A DNA stretch of 64,000 nucleotides from Pantoea cypripedii (GTDB lineage: Bacteria > Pseudomonadota > Gammaproteobacteria > Enterobacterales > Enterobacteriaceae), in the NCBI RefSeq assembly GCF_011395035.1, contig NZ_CP024768.1, positions 3,757,865-3,821,864 on the forward strand, written 5' to 3'. Each line of letters opens with the position of its first letter. Position 1 is the first letter of the stretch. The translations under genes and the position numbers were made by a program. Shown one piece after another: positions 8,381 to 16,664 of the stretch. The notes beneath the pieces are model-generated. The model was given only the letters and a program-made list of their open reading frames with translations, was not told where the DNA came from and ran no database searches.

Positions 8381-9412
8381 TTAAAATGTTAACTGGACTT
8401 TTGCGGCACGGGTTTTGTCACCCGCAAACTGCAGCGCAGCATCAATGTCCTGCCAGCCATACTCGCCGCTGAACAACGGCAGTGGGTTGACAATGCCCTG
8501 AGCCAGCCACTCGACGGCGGTGTTGAATTCGTGGGTAAAACGGAAGGAACCGACCAGGTTAATCTCTTTGGCAATCAGCTGCATAATCGGGAACGCGGGG
8601 ATGGCACCGCCCATACCCACCTGCACCAGCGTGCCTTTGGCGCACACCACATCAAGGCAACGTTGCAGCGATGACGGATGCCCGGAGGCTTCGAACGCCA
8701 CATCAAAATAGCCTTTATCGGCCAGATACGGTGTGAAGTCGCCGCTGGCAGCATGAATCACGTCAGTGGCCCCCATCTGCTGCGCCATGGCCAGCGAACG
8801 CTCGCTGATATCGCTGCACACCACCGACGCCGCACCGCGTGCTTTAGCCGCGGCGGCAATCAGGCAACCGATCGGGCCAACCCCGGAGATAAATACATGC
8901 TTGCCACTGAGATCGCCTGCCTGATGGGTGGCGTGAATGCACACCGCCAGCGGCTCGGCAAATACCATCACACTTTCATCCGCATCCTGGGGAAAGGGTA
9001 TGCACTGCGCGCTATCCACCACTTTGTACTGGGTGAAACCGCCGTCAACGTGTGGCACATACATGGCGCTGCCAAAGAAACGCATGGAGACGCACTGGTT
9101 CTCCTGCTCACGCTGGCAATATTTGCAGGTGCCGCAGGGCTTAGAAGGGTTTACTGCCACTTTCTGATCGGGCTTCAGTCGCGGATCGTCGCTTTCGACC
9201 ACGAAACCTATCACCTCATGGCCAAGAATCATCGGCATTTTGACTTCAAAGCTGCCAACTTTTCCTTCCTGATAATAATGCAGATCCGAGCCGCAAATGC
9301 CGCCGCGCGTAATGCGCACCAGCGTGCCTTTGCCGTTCCACTCCACCTGCTGCTGTGCCACGCTGACTTGTTGTTTTCCGGTGATCACGCAGGATTGCGT
9401 TTCGATATTCAT
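8381..9412 (-). CDS. idnD: L-idonate 5-dehydrogenase
   Basis: A 343-residue zinc-dependent medium-chain alcohol dehydrogenase that oxidises L-idonate to 5-keto-D-gluconate. It shows the catalytic zinc site GGICGSDLHYYQ, GHEVIGFV, the structural zinc cysteines in CGTCKYCQREQENQC and the nucleotide-binding GVGPIGCLIA. The ATG at 9412 is preferred over an upstream one at 9448: GGGGAAG precedes it and the protein then begins MNIETQSCVITGK with the same length as E. coli IdnD. It is the promoter-proximal gene of idnDOTR. The idnK kinase that is divergent in E. coli is not here; the next gene upstream is fadH. Confidence 0.95.
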   Translation of the reverse strand: MNIETQSCVITGKQQVSVAQQQVEWNGKGTLVRITRGGICGSDLHYYQEGKVGSFEVKMPMILGHEVIGFVVESDDPRLKPDQKVAVNPSKPCGTCKYCQREQENQCVSMRFFGSAMYVPHVDGGFTQYKVVDSAQCIPFPQDADESVMVFAEPLAVCIHATHQAGDLSGKHVFISGVGPIGCLIAAAAKARGAASVVCSDISERSLAMAQQMGATDVIHAASGDFTPYLADKGYFDVAFEASGHPSSLQRCLDVVCAKGTLVQVGMGGAIPAFPIMQLIAKEINLVGSFRFTHEFNTAVEWLAQGIVNPLPLFSGEYGWQDIDAALQFAGDKTRAAKVQLTF

Positions 9413-9473
9413 AACTTCCCCATTCAATGGTGTTGCAATGGGGGCCATAAAACCGGGTTACCGGGGTTAAAAC

Positions 9474-9489
9474 TGTGACGAAGATCACT
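9474..9489 (-). promoter_or_regulatory. CRP-like site upstream of idnD
   Basis: TGTGA, six bases, then TCACT matches the CRP consensus TGTGA-N6-TCACA at 9 of 10 positions. It lies about 62 bp upstream of the idnD start, suggesting catabolite control of the idn operon as known in E. coli. Confidence 0.65.
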
Positions 9490-9496
9490 CAAAAAC

Positions 9497-9526
9497 ATGT
9501 TACGAAAAAGCTGTTACGCATAACGT
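9497..9526 (-). promoter_or_regulatory. IdnR/GntR-type operator upstream of idnD
   Basis: GTTA-CGCA-TAAC at 9513-9524 is the inverted-repeat core of GntR/IdnR operators (consensus ATGTTA-N4-TAACAT). A second half-site, ATGTTACG, lies 16 bases to its left. The position next to the CRP-like site supports control of idnDOTR by IdnR. Confidence 0.6.
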
Positions 9527-9846
9527 GATACCGGATCGCCGCACCCGCAACTTACGAGAGAAATATCCAGGTTATCGCCAGACCGGTCCTGGTTACCCGC
9601 AGCCATCGACATGAGAGGATACGCCCATCCTCTATGGGGATAGCTGGATTGAGTCTCAGTAATTAATAACTACAGAGCTAAGCAATTAGCCATGACCTTA
9701 ATGCCATTTCAGGGTGAGTAAGTCTTTCCCGTGCCTGGGTAAAGGATGTCCGATTCTTGCGCCCGTACTTACCACCCTGCTTTTTTTGATGTGACTCACA
9801 GGCTGAATACGTCCCACTTCCTTCCTGATAAATACCCATTAAAGTT
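9527..9846. other. Intergenic region between idnD and fadH
   Basis: This 320-base stretch carries the outward promoters of idnD and fadH. A 7-bp hairpin (AGAGGAT/ATCCTCT) at about 9614-9632 lacks a T run, so it is not a terminator. I see no open frame with a good ribosome site. Confidence 0.5.
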
Positions 9847-9863
9847 AACTCATCCGACCACTT
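9847..9863 (+). promoter_or_regulatory. FadR-like operator upstream of fadH
   Basis: AACTCATCCGACCACTT agrees with the FadR palindrome AACTGGTCCGACCAGTT at 14 of 17 positions, including the central TCCGACC. It ends 15 bases before the fadH ATG. E. coli fadH is under FadR control, so repression of fatty acid oxidation by FadR is the likely role. Confidence 0.6.
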
Positions 9864-9878
9864 CGTTAGTGAGTGATT

Positions 9879-11882
9879 ATGACTGAGTACCCTGCGCTGT
9901 TCACCCCGCTGGATTTAGGTTTTACCCAACTTAAAAATCGCTTTCTGATGGGCTCCATGCACACCGGTCTGGAAGAACATACCGACGGGGCTGAACGGCT
10001 GGCCGCCTTTTATGCCGAACGGGCGCGTGAAGGCGTGGCGCTGATTGTCACCGGCGGGATAGCCCCCAATCCACAAGGTGTGGTGGCACAGGGCGGCGCG
10101 ATTCTTCATCAGGAGAGCCAGTGCGGCTGGCATCGTACCCTTACCGATGCGGTGCATGCTGCGGGGGGCAAAATTGCCCTGCAAATTCTGCACGCGGGAC
10201 GCTACAGCTATCAACGCAATCTGGTGGCCCCTTCGCCGTTACAGGCACCGATCAATCCCTTTATGCCGCAAGCGCTGAGCGAAGCCGACATTCTACAAAC
10301 CATCGCCGATTTCGCCCATTGCGCCCGGCTGGCGCAGCAGGCGGGTTATGATGGCGTGGAGATCATGGGGTCGGAAGGCTATCTGATTAACCAGTTTCTG
10401 GTGGCGCACACTAACCAGCGCGAGGATGACTGGGGCGGCGATATCGCGCGACGTCAGCGTTTTGCGCTGGCGGTCACCCGTGCGGTGCGCGCTGCGGTGG
10501 GCAACGACTTCATTATTATCTTTCGTATTTCCATGCTTGATTTGGTGCACAACGGCAGCACGCTGGCCGAAACGCTACAGCTGGCGTCAGGGCTGGAGCA
10601 GTGCGGCGTCACGTTGTTTAACAGCGGTATCGGCTGGCATGAAGCGCGGATTCCCACCATCGCCACCTGCGTACCACGCGCCGGATTTGCCTGGGTCACG
10701 AAGCACCTGCGTGACCATGTTTCCGTACCGGTGATTGCCACCAACCGCATCAACCACCCGGCGGTGGCCGACGAGATCGTGCGTGACGGCATCGCCGACA
10801 TGGTGTCGATGGCGCGCCCTTTCCTTGCCGATGCGGCATTTGTCAGTAAAGCTCAGGCCGGCAATGCCGAGGCCATTAACACCTGCATCGCCTGTAATCA
10901 GGCCTGTCTCGATCAGATTTTTGTCGGCAAGGTGACGTCCTGCCTGGTGAATCCACGCGCCTGCCATGAAACGCTGATGCCGGTGACTGCCGCTGCATCG
11001 CCAAAACGGCTGGCCGTGGTCGGCGCGGGTCCGGCGGGGATGGCATTTGCGTTGCAGGCAGCGCAGCGCGGTCACCAGGTCACGCTGTATGAAGCCGGGG
11101 AGCAGATCGGCGGGCAATTTAATATTGCCCGGCAAATCCCCGGCAAAGAGGAATTCGGCGAAACGCTGCGTTACTTCCGCCATCAGCTACAGGCCGCTGG
11201 CGTGACCATCCATACCCACTGCCGCGTCACGGCTGAGCAACTGGATGACGCCGATGAAGTGATCGTTGCCACCGGCATTGCCCCACGCCAGCTGACGTTA
11301 CCCGGCATCGATCACCCCAGCGTTTTAAGCTATCTCGACGTGCTGCGCGATAAACAGCCGGTGGGTCAACGTGTGGCGATTATTGGCGCGGGCGGCATTG
11401 GTTTCGATACCGCAGAATTTCTGTTGCATCAGGCCACCCATCAGGAAGATTTCTATCAAAGCTGGGGCATTGATCCTTCGTTGCAGGCGCGGGGAGGATT
11501 ACTGCCGCCTGCGCCACTGCCTGCCGATCGTCAGATCTGGCTGCTGCAACGTAAATCCGGCAAACCCGGTGCCGGGTTGGCTAAAACCACTGGCTGGATC
11601 CACCGCGCCAGCTTGCAGGCACACGGCGTGAAAATGTGGGGCGATGTGGAGTATCTGAAGATTGATGATGAGGGGCTGCACCTGCGCCATCTGGGTGAGG
11701 ACATCACCCTGGCGGTGGATAATGTGGTGATTTGTGCCGGTCAGGAACCCCTGCGCGAGCTGGCCGATCAGCTCAGGGCGCGCGGTAAACCGGTCCGGCT
11801 GATTGGCGGTGCGGACGTGGCGCAGGAGCTGGATGCCCGCCGCGCCATTGCACAAGCGACTGAACTGGCGCTCAGCCTGTAA
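9879..11882 (+). CDS. fadH: 2,4-dienoyl-CoA reductase (NADPH)
   Basis: A 667-residue iron-sulfur flavoenzyme that reduces 2,4-dienoyl-CoA during beta-oxidation of unsaturated fatty acids. Residues 1-360 form an old-yellow-enzyme-like FMN barrel (MGSMHTGLEE, HAGRYSY, MGSEGYLINQF). The [4Fe-4S] cysteines are CIACNQAC and later C in TSCLVNPRAC. After about residue 370 come FAD/NADPH domains (VVGAGPAGMAFAL, IIGAGGIGFDTAEF). The ATG at 9879 is preferred to a GTG two codons upstream. The stop abuts the stop of convergent rlmG with no base between them. E. coli FadH has 672 residues. Confidence 0.97.
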   Translation: MTEYPALFTPLDLGFTQLKNRFLMGSMHTGLEEHTDGAERLAAFYAERAREGVALIVTGGIAPNPQGVVAQGGAILHQESQCGWHRTLTDAVHAAGGKIALQILHAGRYSYQRNLVAPSPLQAPINPFMPQALSEADILQTIADFAHCARLAQQAGYDGVEIMGSEGYLINQFLVAHTNQREDDWGGDIARRQRFALAVTRAVRAAVGNDFIIIFRISMLDLVHNGSTLAETLQLASGLEQCGVTLFNSGIGWHEARIPTIATCVPRAGFAWVTKHLRDHVSVPVIATNRINHPAVADEIVRDGIADMVSMARPFLADAAFVSKAQAGNAEAINTCIACNQACLDQIFVGKVTSCLVNPRACHETLMPVTAAASPKRLAVVGAGPAGMAFALQAAQRGHQVTLYEAGEQIGGQFNIARQIPGKEEFGETLRYFRHQLQAAGVTIHTHCRVTAEQLDDADEVIVATGIAPRQLTLPGIDHPSVLSYLDVLRDKQPVGQRVAIIGAGGIGFDTAEFLLHQATHQEDFYQSWGIDPSLQARGGLLPPAPLPADRQIWLLQRKSGKPGAGLAKTTGWIHRASLQAHGVKMWGDVEYLKIDDEGLHLRHLGEDITLAVDNVVICAGQEPLRELADQLRARGKPVRLIGGADVAQELDARRAIAQATELALSL

Positions 11883-13001
11883 TCAACGCAGTTTAACGGA
11901 ACGCAGCACCACAAACTTGGCCGTTGACGCCACCAGCGTGCAGTTGCCGAACAGCTTTTTCATCTTGTGGTGATAATCGAGGTGACGGTTGCCAACGATG
12001 CGCAACTCGCCGCCATATTGCAGACAACGTTTGGCATCACGCAGCATTTGCCAGGCCAGATGATCGGTAACGGCATGCTGCTGATGGAACGGTGGATTAC
12101 ACAGCACCGCGTGCAGACGATCGGAGGGAAATCCGTTCAGCGAGTTGTTCACGCGGAACTGGCAGCGCGCTAAATCCTGCGGGCGGTTCACTTCGACGTT
12201 AAGACGGCTCGACGCCACCGCCATATAGGATTCATCAAAGAACAGCACCTCCGCCTGTGGGTTTTGCTCCAGCGCCATCAGGCCAATCACCCCATTGCCA
12301 CAGCCGAGGTCGAGAATCTCCCCCTCCACATCATGTGGCAGATGCTGCATAAAAAAGCGTGCACCAATATCCAGCGAGCTACGGGAAAACACGTTAGCGT
12401 GGTTGTGGATCTGATAGTTGGTGTCATCCAGTGGCCAGACGGTGGTCGGTGCCTGCGCAGCCAGCTTTGGTGCCGTGTAACGGCTATAGACCAGGCGCGC
12501 CTTTTTCCATGCCAGCGATGTTTTGCTTTCGCCAAGGATGCGTTCAAACAGTTGCAGGGTGGAACTATGGATGTCTTTGGCTTTCGCCCCGGCCAGAATC
12601 AGCGTCTCAGGCGTCACTACGTCACGCAGGGCGCGCAGCTGATGCTCCAGCAGTGCCAGGGTTTTGGGGATTTTGATCATCACCACCGCCGGAGCCGCGG
12701 GCAGCGCCTCCAAGCTATCGAGAAACTGCACCTGATCTTCGTCCAGCTCATTGAGGTGCAGGTTTTGCCGTGCCGCCTGCTGGCTGAGCCATGAATCGCT
12801 GACATGCCAGACCTGGCGATGACTCAACCCGCAGGTCAGCGCACCAAAGCTGTCATTAAATAACAGCACCGGACCGTCCGGCAGCGTCTGCTGCAACAGA
12901 TATTCATCTGCCGCATCCCACGCCTGCAAAGGGCTTTCTTCACGCATCGGTGGAAAGCGGTGCAGCGTCAGGGTGCGATCGGTCAGTTCAAGTTGGCTCA
13001 T
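11883..13001 (-). CDS. rlmG: 23S rRNA guanine-1835 N2-methyltransferase
   Basis: A 372-residue methyltransferase that modifies G1835 of 23S rRNA. The N-terminal half is a degenerate methyltransferase fold; the C-terminal catalytic half has the SAM-binding DLGCGNGVIGL near residue 235 and the NPPF motif (CNPPFHQQHAV) near 310, which marks N-methylation of an exocyclic amine. The ATG at 13001 follows GGAG by 6 nt; an upstream start at 13022 is less likely. It sits end-to-end with fadH, the same order as in E. coli. Confidence 0.95.
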   Translation of the reverse strand: MSQLELTDRTLTLHRFPPMREESPLQAWDAADEYLLQQTLPDGPVLLFNDSFGALTCGLSHRQVWHVSDSWLSQQAARQNLHLNELDEDQVQFLDSLEALPAAPAVVMIKIPKTLALLEHQLRALRDVVTPETLILAGAKAKDIHSSTLQLFERILGESKTSLAWKKARLVYSRYTAPKLAAQAPTTVWPLDDTNYQIHNHANVFSRSSLDIGARFFMQHLPHDVEGEILDLGCGNGVIGLMALEQNPQAEVLFFDESYMAVASSRLNVEVNRPQDLARCQFRVNNSLNGFPSDRLHAVLCNPPFHQQHAVTDHLAWQMLRDAKRCLQYGGELRIVGNRHLDYHHKMKKLFGNCTLVASTAKFVVLRSVKLR

Positions 13002-13082
13002 GGAATCTCCGGCGTGGTACACTTTGCGCGATTTTCGCCCTAAAAAGGGGGCGCAGTATACTGTCTTTCGCCGGGAATCCCA

Positions 13083-13583
13083 ATGTCATTAATCTATCTG
13101 CAGGGTTACCCTGAACATATCCTCAGCCAGGTACAGAAACTGATTGAGCAGCAACGTCTGGGCGCTTTTTTACAGCAGCGCTATCCGGACATGCATGATC
13201 TGGTGAGCGACAAAGCGCTGTACGATTACACCCAGGGCCTGAAAAACCGCTACATGCGCAGCGCGCCGCCTGTGAGCAAAGTGATTTGGGATAATAAAAT
13301 CAAGGTGATGAAACACGCCCTTGGCCTGCACACCGCCATCTCCCGCGTGCAGGGTGGCAACCTGAAGTCCAAAGCAGAAATCCGTATCTCCACCTTTTTC
13401 CGTCTCGCGCCGGAAGCCTTTCTGCGCATGATCGTGGTGCACGAACTGGCGCATCTGAAAGAGAAAGATCACAGCAAAGCCTTCTATCAACTCTGCTGCC
13501 ATATGGAGCCGGATTACCATCAGCTGGAATTCGACGCCCGGCTGTGGATGACCGAGCAGGCGCTGCGCGGTAACGCGGCTTAA
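13083..13583 (+). CDS. ygjP: YgjP-like zinc metallopeptidase-type protein
   Basis: A 166-residue protein of the YgjP (DUF45/M48-like) group. The zinc motif HELAHLKEKDH near residue 120 is the HExxH form with a following third ligand candidate (H in CCHMEPDYHQ). Its substrate is unknown. It diverges from rlmG, and its end overlaps the convergent ClC gene by 4 nt. Neighbourhood and length match the E. coli gene. Confidence 0.9.
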   Translation: MSLIYLQGYPEHILSQVQKLIEQQRLGAFLQQRYPDMHDLVSDKALYDYTQGLKNRYMRSAPPVSKVIWDNKIKVMKHALGLHTAISRVQGGNLKSKAEIRISTFFRLAPEAFLRMIVVHELAHLKEKDHSKAFYQLCCHMEPDYHQLEFDARLWMTEQALRGNAA

Positions 13584-15268
13584 AGAAACTCCTGCGCCTT
13601 CTGGATCAAACTGGTTTTCGTCAGCGCGCCAAGGAAATGGCGCTCCTGCGGATTATTCAGCACCGGCAGGCGCTCCAGCGTCACCCGGGCAAATGCCTCC
13701 CAGCCCTCACGCATGCTTTGGTTCTGATAAATACACGGGAAATTGCTATCCATCACCGTACTCACCGGTGACTGTAAGGTGATCTCCTCGGCCAGCACCT
13801 TGCGCGCAATATCGTGAATCGATACCACCCCGAGAAACTGGCCGCTGGCATTGATGACATAGACATAACGCTCGCGCTTGAGCGAACTCACCGCCAGCGC
13901 CTGCCCGACCGATTCATCCGGTTGCAGGGCCGCGCCGGGGATGATCAGCTGGTCAACGCGCATGTTATCGAAATCATATTTGGCTTCAGAACGGCTGAGA
14001 TGCCCACTCACCACCGGATAAGTACTGGCGGATTGCAGGCGATAAACCAGCATTGACGCCAGCACTGAGGCAATCATCAGCGGGAACAACAGGCTGCTGT
14101 TGAGCGTCATCTCCAGCACCATCAACATCGCCATCAGCGGAGCCTGGCTGACCGCCGCCAGCACTGCCGCCATGCCGATAGCGGCATACAGCAGCGTATC
14201 GCCCACCGGCAAATGCAGCACGGCCCCCAGGCTGGCAAGCAACGCTCCCAGCAATGCACCAATTAATAAGGAAGGGGTGAACAATCCGCCTACCGCATTC
14301 GAGCCGACCGAAAGCGTGGTCGCCAGGGTTTTCAGGATCAACAATCCCAGCAGGCCCCCCAGCAAATAATGACCATCGATGATTTTAATGATCACTTCGT
14401 AACCGTTACCCAGAATATCGGTGGAGATCAGCGCCAGAAACCCCACAGCCAGACCACCGGCACCGAGACGCAACGGCAGCGAGCGCACGCGCCCAAACAT
14501 CGCTTTGCTGCGCGCAATCAGTTTGATCAGCAACCATCCTGCCAGCCCGGACGCCAGCCCAATCACCACCGTCATCAGCAGGCTGGAGACATCCAGCTGG
14601 AAGCTGACGTCAGACAATGGGTACAGCGCATTGCGGAAACCCAGCGACCACATGGTCATCACCGCCACCGCAGAGGCGATAACCAGCGGGATCAGACGCT
14701 GCAAGGCAGAAATACCAAAGGCAATTTCAGCGACAAAGATCGCTGACGCCAGCGGCGCGTGATACACCGACGACAACCCGGCAGCAGCGGCCATCGCCAC
14801 AATATCGCTATTACGCAGACCGAGTGATTTCGGCAACCAGCGGCCGATTAAACTGCCGCACAGTGCCGACAGCTGCACCATCGGCCCTTCTTTACCTATC
14901 GATGCGCCGCTGCCGATACTGGCAATTGACGACAGCGCGCGAAACAGCGAGGTTTTGGTCGGCACCGCATCCAGCCGGGCGTTGATCACTTCGAGGTAAT
15001 CCGTTTTCACCGTTTCCTGCTGCTCAATGCTCACGGCATAACGCAAAAACCACCCCGCCAGCACGCCACCCGCGCCCACCAGCAGCGGCCAGAAAATCCA
15101 CGGCCAGACATGCATCGCCACGGTGATTTCACTATCGCTATGAAACAACAGACGGTTAATCAGTTCGATAACCCCGCGAAAAGCGAGTGTTACCAGTGAG
15201 GCCGCGCAACCGACCGGGATGGCAATCAGCAATGTGGTCCAGTTCAGTGCATGTTTACTTCCACTCAC
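13580..15268 (-). CDS. ClC-family chloride channel/transporter with C-terminal CBS domains
   Basis: A 562-residue ClC protein. Residues 1-420 hold the membrane part with GSGASIGKEGPMVQ (gating Glu kept), HAPLASAIFVAEIAF and GGLFTPSLLIG. The external gating Glu is present, but the position of the internal proton Glu of CLC-ec1 (second E of IIEEM) is Ile, as in channel-type ClCs and E. coli ClcB. After residue 430 come two CBS domains (MRVDQLIIPGAALQP and SPVSTVMDSNF), which E. coli ClcB (418 residues) lacks. The only usable start is a GTG at 15268 with GAGGA upstream. In E. coli this place between ygjP and ygjR is occupied by ygjQ. Confidence 0.9.
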   Translation of the reverse strand: MSGSKHALNWTTLLIAIPVGCAASLVTLAFRGVIELINRLLFHSDSEITVAMHVWPWIFWPLLVGAGGVLAGWFLRYAVSIEQQETVKTDYLEVINARLDAVPTKTSLFRALSSIASIGSGASIGKEGPMVQLSALCGSLIGRWLPKSLGLRNSDIVAMAAAAGLSSVYHAPLASAIFVAEIAFGISALQRLIPLVIASAVAVMTMWSLGFRNALYPLSDVSFQLDVSSLLMTVVIGLASGLAGWLLIKLIARSKAMFGRVRSLPLRLGAGGLAVGFLALISTDILGNGYEVIIKIIDGHYLLGGLLGLLILKTLATTLSVGSNAVGGLFTPSLLIGALLGALLASLGAVLHLPVGDTLLYAAIGMAAVLAAVSQAPLMAMLMVLEMTLNSSLLFPLMIASVLASMLVYRLQSASTYPVVSGHLSRSEAKYDFDNMRVDQLIIPGAALQPDESVGQALAVSSLKRERYVYVINASGQFLGVVSIHDIARKVLAEEITLQSPVSTVMDSNFPCIYQNQSMREGWEAFARVTLERLPVLNNPQERHFLGALTKTSLIQKAQEFL

Positions 15269-15419
15269 CCGCGCGTCCTCTTCTGTCCGGGATAAAAATC
15301 ATAGCAGCATCATCATATTGGAATGCGGATCTCAGGATCAAATTTCGCCGGTGTTTGCTAATTACGTCGCCGTGCCAGCGTGCTACTCTGCCGTTTTATC
15401 CTTGCCGGAGAAACCGCAC

Positions 15420-16412
15420 GTGATTCGCTTCGCTATTGTGGGAACCAACTGGATCACCCGCCAGTTTATCGACGCCGCACATGAAAGTGGCAAAATGAAA
15501 CTGAGCGCCGTTTATTCACGCCAGCAGCAGCAGGCTGAAGCCTTCGCCAACGATTATCCCTGCAAGCACCTCTTCACCTCACTTGAGGCGCTGGCCGCCA
15601 GCGATGCCATTGACGCGGTCTATATCGCCAGCCCGAACGCGCTGCACTGCGAGCAGGCGCTGCTGTTTATGTCACACGGCAAGCATGTCATTTGCGAGAA
15701 ACCGCTGGCCTCTAACCTGCGTGAGGCCGAAGCCATGATCGCCTGCGCACGTGAAAACCAGGTGGTGCTGTTCGAAGCCTTTAAAACCGCCAGCCTGCCA
15801 ACCTTTTTGCAGCTGCAAAAATCCCTGCCGCAGGTAGGAAAACTGCGCAAAGCGCTGCTGAATTACTGCCAGTACTCCTCCCGCTATCAACGTTATCTGG
15901 CAGGGGGGAACCCCAACACCTTTAATCCGCAATGGTCCAACGGTTCCATTATGGATATCGGATATTACTGCCTCGCGGCAGCTGTCACCCTATGGGGCGA
16001 ACCCCGGCAGGTGACCGCCCAGGCCTCACTGCTGGAAAGCGGCGTGGATGCACATGGCGTGGTGGTGCTGGGCTATGGCGATTTCGATGTAACGATTTTG
16101 CATTCCAAGGTGAGTGATTCGCTGATACCGAGCGAAATTCAGGGCGAGGCAGGCTCGCTGGTGATTGAGAAAATATCTGAGTGCCAGCAGCTGCGCTTTA
16201 TCCCGCGCGGCGGTGAAAGCCAGAATCTGACGCAGACCCAGCACATCAACACTATGCTGTATGAAGCCGAAACCTTTTCCCGGTTAGTGAATGCGGGTCA
16301 GGTGGAGCATCCCGGCCTGCAAACATCGCGTATTACCGCCGCGTTACTGACAGAAATTCGTCGCCAGACGGGTGTCGTTTTCCCGGCTGATAATCCATCG
16401 CCGGGTACGTAA
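15420..16412 (+). CDS. ygjR: Gfo/Idh/MocA-family oxidoreductase YgjR
   Basis: A 330-residue NAD(P)-dependent oxidoreductase of unknown substrate. It has an N-terminal Rossmann fold (FAIVGTNWITRQF), the family motif EKPLASN near residue 97 and a C-terminal Gfo/Idh/MocA beta domain. The start is GTG at 15420: GGAG lies 9-10 nt ahead and the protein then begins MIRFAIVGTNWITRQF as in E. coli YgjR. The open frame continues upstream without similarity. It is followed by the alx riboswitch. Confidence 0.92.
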   Translation: MIRFAIVGTNWITRQFIDAAHESGKMKLSAVYSRQQQQAEAFANDYPCKHLFTSLEALAASDAIDAVYIASPNALHCEQALLFMSHGKHVICEKPLASNLREAEAMIACARENQVVLFEAFKTASLPTFLQLQKSLPQVGKLRKALLNYCQYSSRYQRYLAGGNPNTFNPQWSNGSIMDIGYYCLAAAVTLWGEPRQVTAQASLLESGVDAHGVVVLGYGDFDVTILHSKVSDSLIPSEIQGEAGSLVIEKISECQQLRFIPRGGESQNLTQTQHINTMLYEAETFSRLVNAGQVEHPGLQTSRITAALLTEIRRQTGVVFPADNPSPGT

Positions 16413-16449
16413 ATATTGCAAAATATTTCCGCCATCCCATTGCTTCCTG

Positions 16450-16604
16450 GCGTTGTGGCAAGTATGTTAGCCAACGCAAAGGGGAGTAACTTATAAGCTG
16501 ATTGATCGTCATTACGATGCATTAAGCATCCGGTCATCAGGCAACCCGGAATCCATTCTGAGTTGTAAGTGAGACCTTGCCGGAAGGCGAGGTTTGCTTA
16601 TAAC
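16450..16604 (+). ncRNA. yybP-ykoY (manganese) riboswitch, alx leader
   Basis: The leader has the yybP-ykoY hallmarks: AAAGGGGAGTAAC at 16478-16490 and GTGAGACCTTGCCGGAAGGC with GAGGTTTGCTTAT at 16569-16601, preceded by a CGTTG/CAACG hairpin at about 16451-16476. In E. coli this element (PRE) senses Mn2+ and alkaline pH and opens the alx ribosome site. The high similarity of core and spacing makes the call firm. Confidence 0.92.
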
Positions 16605-16611
16605 AAAAAAG

Positions 16612-16640
16612 CGGCTGATGTCTTCTGACTTCGGCCTTTT
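16612..16640 (+). terminator. Terminator/attenuator hairpin in the alx leader
   Basis: GGCTGATG, a short loop and TTCGGCC pair with one G-U, followed by six T, lie between the riboswitch core and the alx ribosome site. It is the expression platform that the riboswitch is expected to switch. Confidence 0.75.
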
Positions 16641-16664
16641 TTATTTTCAGGACAGGATACGTTT

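Noticed and set aside
9614..9632. Hairpin AGAGGAT/ATCCTCT as a terminator
   Set aside because: There is no T run on either strand and no gene ends next to it.
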